Program-made: the position numbers and the translations under genes
In this document: positions 1 through 7,837 of the stretch, one piece after another
Position numbering within the stretch: position 1 is the stretch's first letter
Layout: each line of letters opens with the position of its first letter
Notes under the pieces: generated by a model
Database searches by the model: none
Seen by the model: the letters and a program-made list of their open reading frames with translations, nothing else
What the model was told of the DNA's origin: nothing
Assembly (NCBI GenBank): GCA_020736575.1
Contig: JAGPYM010000148.1
Location: 1 to 15,924 of the forward strand
Source of the DNA: Thelonectria olida
Taxonomy: Eukaryota; Ascomycota; Sordariomycetes; Hypocreales; Nectriaceae
DNA: 15,924 nt
Direction: 5' to 3'

Positions 1-360
1 TTCTACCTTATTTACTACCACACGCCACCTTCCTTATATCCTTCCCGTCCCAGCTTAAAAGGTACTATGTGTTGAGTGAAATGGAGGAGGGCAAAAGCCC
101 TTCAATCGAGAAAGGGTTACATCAACCCCATGCATGAGTCCATCATTTGTTAGCCGCCAAGCCACTCTTGCCCAACAGCTCTTCTCTCTCGGCCTGGTAT
201 TTCAGCGCGGTCACCTCGTAGCGATCGTGTGACGAAGAGAGCCAACAAAAGGGGCGTAGAGAATCTGGCCAACCAGAGTGGGTAACCAGTGGTTAAAAGC
301 GCACTGGCCTATAGCGTGTATAGAAATAACAATGCGGTGGCATTGTTAGGCAATCACACA
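1..360. other. left flank, no supported gene
   Basis: No recognisable coding region or RNA gene is visible. The longest tidy ORF (134-232, + strand, 32 codons) has no recognisable motif. A perfect 8-bp inverted repeat with a 4-nt GGTG loop lies at 328-347. If the channel gene on the right of hAT-1 originally continued across this site, its first transmembrane helix should lie here, and I cannot find it. Confidence 0.6.
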
Positions 361-384
361 CAGCGCGGAAATCAATTCAAGTAA
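361..384 (+). repeat. hAT-1 left terminal inverted repeat
   Basis: It starts CAGCGCGG and runs into ATCAATTCAAGTAA, pairing with 5697-5720 with three mismatches. The CAGCG start matches the CAGNG consensus seen at many hAT ends. Confidence 0.85.
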
Positions 385-385
385 C

Positions 386-404
386 AAGTCAAGTATATCA
401 AGTA
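386..404 (+). repeat. 19-bp direct repeat flanking the pogo insertion, left copy
   Basis: The same 19 bases occur at 2631-2649. In uninterrupted hAT-1 they would form an 18-bp tandem duplication in the subterminal region, with the pogo TA target at the junction of the two units. Confidence 0.8.
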
Positions 405-483
405 CCATCCAGGACCACCTAATGGATAACCCCACCTAATGGATAACCAAAATTTCGCTCCTCCCATACAAAATCCAAATTTT
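405..483 (+). repeat. pogo left TIR with internal 17-bp tandem repeat
   Basis: The repeat starts CCATCCAGGACC. It contains a 17-bp unit (CCACCTAATGGATAACC) twice in tandem at 415-431 and 432-448. It differs from the right repeat at 462 (T versus G) and 467 (T versus C). The doubled unit is a plausible transposase binding site, which is inference. Confidence 0.92.
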
Positions 484-1623
484 CAATTGCACCGTATTCG
501 GCCAGGAATGAAGGTACTTGCAAACTAAGACCTGTACTATATTGCCTTTTTGTAGAATTTTCATATCGGCTTAAATTTTCCCCGTTCCGCCTCGTGGCCT
601 GGTTCTCTAGCCCTTTGAAACTTTTTGCATTTCACCTCATGTACCCTCGGCGACTCCATCCACTCAAGCCGAGTGTTCACCTAATTTACTCGACGGAATT
701 CCCTCCGCAATGGTTCGTCGTAATTATACCGAAGATGACGTAGCTGAGGCTATATTAGATACCACTGATAGAGGCCTCTCACAGAATGAGGCGGCTCAGA
801 AACGTGGAGTGCCTCAGTCAACCCTTTTTGGACGACTTTCCGGTCAAGCGAGCAGGAATGAACGTATCTAGGCCCATTAGCGTATTTCCAAGAGCCAGGA
901 GGAGACCCTCATTCGTTGGGTGTTGCGACAAGAGTCTCTGGGCTATGCTCTCTCGCATAGCTAACTCCGTGCCTGTGTCGAGGCCATCCTCAAACAACAA
1001 GGCGATAACAAGCCTCTGGGCAAGCACTGGACCACTAGGTTCGTCAAGCGTTACCTACAACTATCTACCAAGCTTGGGAAACGCTAGGAAGCCGCCAGGT
1101 TTAACAGATTTACTCCAAAGGTGGTCAATTGGTACTTCGATATTCGGGAGACAGAATACGGCTGGATCAAGCCTGAGAATACGGTTAACGTGGACGAGGG
1201 CGGCATAATGGCGGGTTTCGGTAAGCCTTCTACAAGTACTCTATGGGTTTCCATAGGTCATAACTAATTGGTTGTCCATGAGGCTTGGACAGCCTCGTAA
1301 TCGGGAGCTCTGACCCGAAGAAGAAGGCGATGTTGAAAGGCGTCCAGTCACGCACTTGGACCTCGTTTATTGAGGCTATTACCGCAACTGGTCGCGCTTT
1401 AAAACCGGGCATTATCTTTAAAAGAAAAGAGCTACAGAAGCAGTAGTTTCTTAACGAATTCGAATTAATAGCGGACTGGCACTACATCACATCACCAAAT
1501 GGCTGGACCGACAACCACATAGCTCTCGAGTAGTTGAAAGACGTCTATCTACCTTAAACAGAGCTTTGTAATGCATCAGATGCGAGACTCATTATCCTTA
1601 ATGGTCACGGAAGCCATGCACAG

Positions 1624-1685
1624 GTGAGTATTTTGGGGTTTTCACCGCAAAGTCTCCCGCTATAAGATCACTAACGAGCATCTAG
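1624..1685 (+). other. spliceosomal intron in the pogo transposase remnant
   Basis: This 62-nt intron has a GTGAGT donor, a CACTAAC branch site near 1668-1674 and a TAG acceptor. Removing it joins NGHGSHAQ directly to DEWMATCFLNN in frame (phase 0), as expected in the DDE_1 domain. Confidence 0.85.
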
Positions 1686-2006
1686 GATGAGTGGATGGCT
1701 ACATGCTTTCTGAATAACATTTACTGCTATTACCTACCAGCACATTGTTCCTATAGTTTATAACCGTTAGGTAATAGAATTTTTAACATTATTAAAGGTG
1801 CGTATCGGAAAGAACTCTAAAAGCTGGCTAATTTGACCGATTTTGCGCCAGTTGACAAAATCAACTTTATTCGGGCATACGCAAAAGCTAGAGAGGCGGG
1901 CATGAGGAAGGAGATTATCTTATCCGGCTGAATATTTACTGGAAATTGGCCTATAAATCGTCACAAGGCTGTAACACATCCTGAAATTCAACCGGACAAA
2001 GAAAAC

Positions 2007-2474
2007 GTGGTGGAACGGTTCAAGACGCCGAGCCCTCCTCAGTTGCACTCAGATAATACGCCGAAAACGAGCCGCCAGGTGAGAGATTTGGCCAAACACC
2101 GAAGTCGTCCGACCAGGCGGAAGTACAGTAAGATCGCAAGGGGGTTGGAAGCTTTAGAGATGAAGGTGGCCGTTCAGAATGCGCGGATTACTGGCCTCAA
2201 GGAGCAGATGGCCCAGCTGCGGCGAGGGAAGAAAAGAAAGGCGGTACCGAACCCGAACCGACGATTCATGGCTCTGGCGGAGGCTCTAGCGGCTGGAGAA
2301 GCTTTTCTTGACTCAAAGGAGGCAGAAATAGAGGTGGATGTGGACGAGGAGGTCGAGTCGGTGATTGAGGTGGGTGTCAGGTCAGAGGACGAAAGTAACG
2401 ACTTTAAGGTCGCAATAAAGCACTGCCAGCGCACACGGAGCGGTCGGGAGGTCAAAAAACCACGCAGAGAGTAA
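2007..2474 (+). other. open C-terminal tail of the pogo transposase remnant
   Basis: This is the last part of the broken transposase frame, open from 1932 to the stop at 2472-2474. It includes TPKTSRQVRDL, a likely coiled coil (about 2136-2222, ALEMKVAVQNARITGLKEQM), a basic stretch (RRGKKRK), an acidic stretch (EIEVDVDEEVESVIE) and a basic end with RTRSGREVKKPRR. It has no start codon of its own (GTG at 2007) and is not a separate gene. It is richer in GC and free of stops, unlike the AT-rich part just upstream. Confidence 0.7.
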
Positions 2475-2550
2475 AAATTGATCAATTTTCTAGAGTTTCT
2501 CTCCAAAGCTTCGCTTTTTAATTGACGACCTGGTGTTTTATGCACGCGTC

Positions 2551-2629
2551 AAAATTTGGATTTTGTGTGGGCGGAGCGAAATTTTGGTTATCCATTAGGT
2601 GGGGTTATCCATTAGGTGGTCCTGGATGG
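2551..2629 (-). repeat. pogo right TIR
   Basis: Reverse complement of 405-483 with two mismatches, including the doubled 17-bp unit. It is followed by the TA duplication at 2630-2631. Confidence 0.92.
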
Positions 2630-2989
2630 TAAGTCAAGTATATCAAGTAAGTCAAGTAAGTCAGACCTCGCTATCAAGTTCAAGTAAGTAAGTTCACACA
2701 GCCCTCAACTTGACTTACTTGAAATACCGGAGTTATATTTATGCCTATGTAGCGGGCCCTTATCAGCCCGAGAATGAGGATATTCACAGGCCTGAGGTCC
2801 TTGTTGTAGGGTAGTGTTCGGGTGATTTCGTGCCAAGCCGGATTGCAACAATGATGACCCGGACAGTCCACAGACCACGTGCGCAAATTCCAGTCTCTGG
2901 CTCCATTGCTTTCGTCCGCGTGCCAAGGACGCGTTGCGTCCACTCAGAGCCCAAGCCGTCCCTTCCTTAGGGAGTAGCTACGATCCGCC
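2630..2989 (+). repeat. hAT-1 left subterminal repeats and transposase 5' region
   Basis: 2631-2723 continues the hAT-1 subterminal array of TCAAGTA/AAGTAAG words interrupted by the pogo element. An inverted repeat with 11-bp arms (2679-2689 and 2713-2723) lies inside it. 2724-2989 is the leader of the transposase gene and holds no other gene that I recognise. Confidence 0.7.
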
Positions 2990-5563
2990 ATGCCCGCCCA
3001 ACAGCAGCCTTTAGAAGCACTCCTGGGGATTAGCGGCCGCCGTAAATCTGTGAGACAGCAGCTTGACTCTGCCTCCATCAAGGCAGAACCTGGGAGAACG
3101 ACACTTGAGGACCTCCCGACAGTTAATATCGGCTGCAAAAGGTATATCCTCGAGGAGCATCTTGCCAACAAGAAGCGCAAAGGGCGTCGCAGCTGGATTC
3201 AAGCCCACGGGTTCTTCCTTACAGAAATCGGCTCTGATTTGAAGACACTACAGACTTACTGGGTCTGCTCGAAGTGTGATGACAACGGTAAGAGCTCGCT
3301 GTTCGTGGCAACGAATACCACATCGCCAATTGAACACCTCCGAAAGTACGTAGCTTCTTGGGAGTATTCTGTTTCGATGTATTTGACCATATGTAGGTCT
3401 CACATGATCACGCGATCAAGCCGTGCCTCGCGCAATGCGGACGATGATTCCGATTGCGTTGACTTTTGCCCTCCCTCAAAACGACCCTGCCTCGAACCTC
3501 CAATTGCAAAGTCAAACGTCATCAAAGCTAAGGAGCTAACAATCGGTTGGATCGTCACAGCCGACCTTCCGTTTACCGCGCCTTCGAATCCTTACTTGCA
3601 ACGAATCCTCGAGCTTCATGATGCATCCTTGGCAAGGGAGGTGCCTTGGAATAAGACGTCAGTCCGTGATACGCTGCGCAAGCTGTTTGAGTTGAAGAAA
3701 AGAGTGGTATCGAGTCAATTGGGAAAGGCGATCACGAAGATCAGCTTCAGCTTCGATATGTGGACATCGCCAAACCGGTACGCCTTCCTCGGCCTCCATG
3801 CTCACTATCTCGACACCTCTTATCAAGTTCAATCAAGACTTCTTGCCCTGCGCCGTGTTTGGGGATCTCATACTGGAGATAACCAGGCATCGACAATATG
3901 CGACGTGTTCAGCGAATACGGGATAAGGGAACGAATTGGCGCGGGTATCTGCGATAACGCCTCGTCAAATGATAAGTGCTTAGCAAGCCTTTATCAACAA
4001 ATCTATCCTGCGATGACGGAGAAGGATATTAAAGCTTACCGAACTCGATGCTTTGGGCACATTATCAACCTTGCAGCTCGCGCGTTTCTCTGGGGACGAG
4101 ACCCTGACTCGTTTGAGCGAGAAGCCTTTACAGAAGCGGCTTTCCAGATTGAGGAGAACGAGCTTCGACTTTGGCGGAAACAGGGTGCGGTCGGCAAGCT
4201 ACATAACATTATCAGATTCGTCAGGGCCTCTCCTCAACGGAGAGAGCTGATGAAAACTGTCGCTGGTAGTCAGCGCGATGGTGACGATTATCAACTCTTT
4301 GAGGAAGAGCGAGCGGCCATCGACCTCGAGCTGATGCAAAGCAATGAGACCCGGTGGAACTCGACTTTTCTGATGATCCAGCGCGCGATTCGCAAGCGAG
4401 AACAGATTAGCCTCTTCATCACATATCTCGAAACGAAGGCATCAAGCCCCAAAGAGCGCGTACCTATTCAAGATCATCTTTCGCCACAGGACTGGCTTCT
4501 TCTCGTGGAGATACAGAGTTTACTCAAGCCACTTTATGAGATTACCATGCGATGCCAGGGTTGGGCCAAGGAAGGACGTCACGGCGCCTTATGGGAAGTG
4601 ATGATCGGAATGGAATATTTGCTTAATTTTTTCGAGGAGCAGAAGCTCATGTTCTCGCAGCCTGACGGTAGTGCCGAGGCTCAACGGAACCTCAAAGCCA
4701 CAGCCACCACGAGTAAGGCTCCTCAGAATTTTCCTTGCACCTTTGTCGCTTGTCTTTATTTCCAGTTGACTTATGATGTGGTAGGGAGTAGCACGCAAGG
4801 AACTGCTCACGAATTCCGACACGAAAACACGCTGCCTGAGCATATTCGAGACAAGTATACAGAGGCCTGCTCAGAAATCGAAAGCTATGATGACGATCAC
4901 CGACAATACTTGCAAGTCTCCATCAATAACTGCTGGTCAAAGTTGGACGAGTACTACAACCTTCTGGGTCAATCTCCTCTGTACCCAGCTGCAGTCATTC
5001 TCCACCCGCGTTGGAACGTATGTTGGCTTGAGGCGAACTGGACAAGCCGCGAACAACTGGTCTGGCTACGAGACGCCAAGAAAAGTGTCCGAGAGCACTT
5101 TGAACTACACTATCCACCAATGGAGCAATCCGATCAAGCAGGGACCAGGATAAAGAGGCCGACACGGCACGATGAGCCCAGCCAATTTGACCAGTGGATA
5201 CAGAGTCATGATCGGTACATGATGGAGGAAGATGATGAGCTTGGGGTGTATATGAGGCAAGGACCAGTTCGGCGAGAGAACTTAAACCCTATACTGTGGT
5301 GGAAGGATCACCAAGAAGAATATCCAAGGCTGAGCAAGTTTGCCCTCGATATACTGGCGATTCCAGCTATGGCGGTTGATCCTGAGCGGACTTTTAGTGT
5401 CACGAAGTTGACGATAACTTCCCAACGGCACAGCTTACGCCCGGATATCACAGAGGAAATACAATGCTTACGAAATTGGCTAGGCCATCAAGCGATAACG
5501 ATGGGTGAGGTCGTTAGATTTGGTGGGGAGCTCGGGGTGGAGGAGAGGAGTGACATACCTTAA
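2990..5563 (+). CDS. hAT transposase (hAT-1), one intron at 3346-3396
   Basis: This is a DDE-type transposase of the hAT superfamily. It reads as 857 aa without splicing and 840 aa after removal of a 51-nt intron. Spliced residues show a BED-type zinc finger, C93-x2-C96-x19-H116-x4-H121, after a basic RKGRRSW stretch. The predicted catalytic residues are D239 in SFDMWTS, D305 in GICDNASSND and E782 in DPERTFS. A conserved RCFGHIINLAARAF block lies just after the second D. The C-terminal LDILAIPAMA...ERTFS region is the hAT dimerisation domain. The start at 2990 gives the N-terminus best matched to hAT-2. No internal stop is seen, so it may be active. It is similar along its whole length to the hAT-2 protein but clearly diverged. 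Confidence 0.9.
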   Translation: MPAQQQPLEALLGISGRRKSVRQQLDSASIKAEPGRTTLEDLPTVNIGCKRYILEEHLANKKRKGRRSWIQAHGFFLTEIGSDLKTLQTYWVCSKCDDNGKSSLFVATNTTSPIEHLRKYVASWEYSVSMYLTICRSHMITRSSRASRNADDDSDCVDFCPPSKRPCLEPPIAKSNVIKAKELTIGWIVTADLPFTAPSNPYLQRILELHDASLAREVPWNKTSVRDTLRKLFELKKRVVSSQLGKAITKISFSFDMWTSPNRYAFLGLHAHYLDTSYQVQSRLLALRRVWGSHTGDNQASTICDVFSEYGIRERIGAGICDNASSNDKCLASLYQQIYPAMTEKDIKAYRTRCFGHIINLAARAFLWGRDPDSFEREAFTEAAFQIEENELRLWRKQGAVGKLHNIIRFVRASPQRRELMKTVAGSQRDGDDYQLFEEERAAIDLELMQSNETRWNSTFLMIQRAIRKREQISLFITYLETKASSPKERVPIQDHLSPQDWLLLVEIQSLLKPLYEITMRCQGWAKEGRHGALWEVMIGMEYLLNFFEEQKLMFSQPDGSAEAQRNLKATATTSKAPQNFPCTFVACLYFQLTYDVVGSSTQGTAHEFRHENTLPEHIRDKYTEACSEIESYDDDHRQYLQVSINNCWSKLDEYYNLLGQSPLYPAAVILHPRWNVCWLEANWTSREQLVWLRDAKKSVREHFELHYPPMEQSDQAGTRIKRPTRHDEPSQFDQWIQSHDRYMMEEDDELGVYMRQGPVRRENLNPILWWKDHQEEYPRLSKFALDILAIPAMAVDPERTFSVTKLTITSQRHSLRPDITEEIQCLRNWLGHQAITMGEVVRFGGELGVEERSDIP
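3346..3396 (+). other. in-frame 51-nt intron splitting the BED finger of hAT-1
   Basis: Donor GTACGT at 3346, acceptor ATGTAG ending at 3396. It lies in phase 2 after the RK of EHLRK. Splicing gives HLRKSH, restoring H-x4-H. Retention keeps the frame open and inserts 17 residues between the two histidines. hAT-2 has an intron at the same codon and phase. Confidence 0.8.
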
Positions 5564-5720
5564 TGTCGGGAACTTGAGATATCCTCATTTCTTACGGCCT
5601 CATATCAAGTATATCAAGTATGTCAATTCAATTCAAGTTAAGTAAGTTAGGGGGCGATTTTATTTCAAGTAATCAAGTTGATGCCCTTAACTTGACTTAC
5701 TTGAATTGATATACCCGCTG
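5564..5720 (+). repeat. hAT-1 right subterminal region and TIR
   Basis: It holds repeated TATCAAGTA and TTCAAGT words in both orientations, ending in the terminal repeat at 5697-5720 (reverse complement starts CAGCGGG). The stop codon of the transposase lies about 155 bp from the element end. Confidence 0.8.
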
Positions 5721-5730
5721 AGTCTTTTCG

Positions 5731-5750
5731 CTGACCGCCGGCCAATGCAG
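5731..5750 (+). other. possible 3' end of an intron beside hAT-1
   Basis: CTGAC at 5731-5735 followed by CAG at 5748-5750 resembles a fungal branch site and acceptor, ahead of the family-like YLAPDGRR segment. If real, hAT-1 sits in or beside an intron of the channel gene. The frame is also open through here, so this is not proven. Confidence 0.3.
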
Positions 5751-7669
5751 CCAACCAAAGTCGTATCTGGCTCCGGATGGACGACGAGTTGATCCTCCAC
5801 CCCATGGATTTTTCCAGCTCATTGCCAGATTATGGAACGTCGGCGATGTCCAAATCATCCGCGAGTGTGGGCTCGACGCATACTTTTTCTTGCGCTACCT
5901 AAAGACCCTCCTAGTTATCTTCCTACCCATCTGCGGCGTGGTGGTGCCTATTTTGACGCCACTCAACTTCATCGGCGGGAAAAGCCAACAGGTGACGCTG
6001 AAGTCGTCAGCAGAAGATGGCTTGCAGGTAGCCGGGTTGGACGCGCTAGCGTGGAGCAACATCAACCCTCGGAACACCGGCCGGTATGCCGTCCATCTCG
6101 GAATGGCCGTGTTGGCGGTAGCATGGACATGCGTCGTCATCTTCTTCGAGCTGCGAGTGTATGTGAAGGTACGCCAAGACTATCTAACCAGCGTAGATCA
6201 CCGTCTCAGGGCTTCGGCTACCACCATTTTGGTTTGCTCCATACCTTCACGCTGGTTGTCTGAGGATGCGCTGAGAGGATTGTTTGATGTGTTTCCGGGA
6301 GGCGTGAAGAACATATGGCTCAATCGGGATCTATCGGAGCTGCTGGACAAAATATCTTATCGGGACCGAATCCATATGATGCTCGAGTCAGCAGAAACAG
6401 CCCTCATCCGAGCCGCTAAGAGAGCTCAGCTACAGCGAATCGCGGCGGGCACTCACGAAGCCGGAGAGGACTTCAAAGCCGTCGATGTGGCCGCGGGAGC
6501 GAAGCGTTCTTGCCACCAGCTCCCACTGCAATCAGTAACTGGCGGGGCAAATAGCCGGATCGGGGGAGTTCTCGGAACGACGAACGGGTTCGTTCACCTC
6601 AAAGACCAAGGCAACACCACCGGCACGTCTCATCCTCGCTCCACTTCGACGGGCGCGATCCAGCCCCAGAACACGCACTTTCTTTTGCGAGCTAACGCCG
6701 TTCGAACGCTGCTGAGAGACAGTTCACCGCTAGAGCAGGAAACGACTGCCTGGTGGCAGTTTTGGAAAACACCGACAGGCAGCTTCCCTCCGCCGATTCC
6801 CCGAGGCAGCCACAACGTGGACCATCCGTCCCAGCCACTCTGGAAGCGGCTTCGTCGCAAGACAAACAAGGTGGACGGGGAGCAAGACCCGGAATACCCC
6901 AAAGTCCCTTACCCCAGTCCCGACCAAGTCGACGCGGACGCGTCATGGAAGAAGTACCTACGCAAGCAGGACCGTCCGACGCACCGTCTCTCGCCCTTTG
7001 GGATTACATGGCTGCCTGGGCTTCCGGTGTTTGGTCAGGAGGTGGACACGATCCGCTGGTGCCGAGAGCATCTGGATCGGTTGAACCGAGAAATCGAGGT
7101 AGACCAGAGCCATCCGGAGAGGTTTCCGCTGATGAACTCGGCTTTTATCCAGTTCCACCGTCAGGTGGCAGCCCATATGGCGTGCCAGAGCGAGATCTAC
7201 CACCTCCCGCAGTACATGGCTCCACGCATGGTCGAGATCGCCCCTCAGGATGTCATCTGGAGTAACCTGGCGCTGCCCTGGTGGGAGGAGTGGATACGAA
7301 TGACGGCCGCGATTGGGATCGTGTTCACGATGATACTTCTATGGAGCATCCCAGTTGCGTGGACTGCCGTGCTGGGCCAGTTGGGCCAGCTGGTCCAAAA
7401 CACCCAGGCGCTGCTGCTCCTTGTGGAGAATGAGGCCATGGCCAACCTGTTGAAGGTCGTATCCGGAGTGATGCCCACGATTTTGCTTACGCTCTTGCTC
7501 GTCCTGGTCCCTCTCATCCTCAACTTCCTCGCCGAGCTCAAGGGGGTCAAGACGGGAGCCCAGAGAACGGAGTTTGTGCAGACGTTTTACTTCTGCTTCC
7601 TCTTTATCCAAGTCTTCTTGGTCATTTCGATCGCGTCCTTCTTCGCCGCCTCTCTCGGCCAGCTGCTCA

Positions 7670-7677
7670 ACAACGTC
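7670..7677 (+). repeat. hAT-2 target site duplication, left copy (ACAACGTC)
   Basis: Exact 8-bp match to 10780-10787, directly outside the CAGCGCTG ends. Eight bases is the standard duplication of hAT elements. Joining the channel gene through one copy keeps its reading frame. Confidence 0.92.
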
Positions 7678-7837
7678 CAGCGCTGCCCTCAAATCAAACA
7701 AATCAAATCCGGGGTCATATTTGAGATATTTGGCAACCCTCAACGCTGGATTTGTTGATTGAAATATTTATTCAAATATTTCAAATATTTCAAATCTTAC
7801 CCTCTATGCTCTCCATGCTACTATGTCCAATCTCCCA
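7678..7837 (+). repeat. hAT-2 left TIR and subterminal repeats
   Basis: Begins CAGCGCTGCCCTCAAATC, then many TCAAAT, ATATTT and ATTTCAAAT words up to about 7795. The transposase stop codon (complement of 7838-7840) lies just inside. Confidence 0.82.

Larger units (their letters stand above)
710..2474 (+). pseudogene. pogo/Fot1-like transposase, broken
   Basis: The reading frame starts at ATG 710 (MVRRNYTEDDVAEAIL), a pipsqueak-type helix-turn-helix with the QNEAAQKRGVPQSTL signature. A CENP-B-like stretch follows (QEETLIRWVLRQESLGY, about 896-946), then a DDE_1 region with the first Asp in NVDEGG (1193). In-frame stops lie at 869, 878, 962, 1085, 1265 and 1298. A frameshift near 1300 moves the frame, and further stops lie at 1444, 1531 and 1555. 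After an intron (1624-1685) come stops at 1761, 1818 and 1929, then 180 open codons to 2474. The motif normally carrying the second Asp (DGHGSH) reads NGHGSH at 1600. The third Asp motif (QPLD) is not preserved at 1761-1772. The element cannot make its own transposase. Confidence 0.9.
405..2629 (+). mobile_element. pogo/Fot1-type Tc1-mariner element nested in hAT-1
   Basis: The element is 2225 bp and is flanked by TA at 403-404 and 2630-2631, the expected target duplication of this superfamily. Its 79-bp inverted repeats (405-483 and 2551-2629) differ at two positions only. Between them lies a degenerate DDE transposase with pipsqueak-type helix-turn-helix, CENP-B-like and DDE_1 regions. It sits inside the subterminal repeats of hAT-1, so it inserted after hAT-1 did. 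Confidence 0.92.
361..5720 (+). mobile_element. hAT-family DNA transposon (hAT-1), interrupted by a pogo element
   Basis: The outer ends are inverted repeats that begin CAGCG, as usual for hAT elements. The first 24 bases at 361-384 match the reverse complement of 5697-5720 at 21 positions. Inside both ends are many copies of TCAAGTA-like words. A transposase gene with BED finger, D/D/E residues and a hAT C-terminal dimerisation region lies at 2990-5563. Removing the nested pogo element (405-2629) and one TA gives a 3133-bp element, close to the 3102 bp of hAT-2. The eight bases outside each end (353-360 and 5721-5728) do not match, so the expected target duplication is missing. Confidence 0.88.
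5721..7677 (+). pseudogene. CSC1/OSCA/TMEM63-type channel, 5' fragment (N-terminus missing)
   Basis: The frame is open from 5722 to the hAT-2 edge (652 codons) and runs 27 codons into the transposon to a stop at 7756. It encodes the middle of a CSC1-like calcium-permeable, osmosensitive channel of the fungal plasma membrane family. Visible parts: the segment before the first retained helix (IIRECGLDAYFFLRYL, from about 5854), helices at about 5893-5960 and 6088-6160, an RRM-like cytosolic domain (TILVCSIPSRWLSEDALRGLF), a long variable loop, then PLMNSAFIQF and VAAHMACQS, diagnostic of the family. Helices follow from about 7294. The first helix and start codon are absent; the gene begins abruptly at the hAT-1 end. 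The body is unbroken, so the loss looks recent. Confidence 0.88.

Noticed and set aside
134..232. 32-codon ORF as a first exon of the channel gene
   Set aside because: It lacks a clear transmembrane helix plus the basic segment expected before YLAPDG, and no good splice donor follows in frame.
270..320. tRNA-like D-arm words (AGTGGTTAAAAGCGCACTG)
   Set aside because: No T-arm (GGTTCGA-like B box), acceptor stem pairing or anticodon arm at the right distance; treated as chance.
786..1208. 140-codon ORF on the + strand within the pogo element
   Set aside because: It is an out-of-frame shadow; the transposase motifs are read in the frame starting at 710 despite its stops.
6753..7265. 170-codon + strand ORF inside the channel gene
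   Set aside because: It overlaps the conserved channel frame and contains no family-like motif; a shadow of the GC-rich coding sequence.
7678..7685. CAGCGCTG as the hAT-2 target site duplication
   Set aside because: It is a palindrome within the TIR; using it leaves a TGA in the rejoined channel gene, whereas ACAACGTC just outside preserves the frame and matches exactly.
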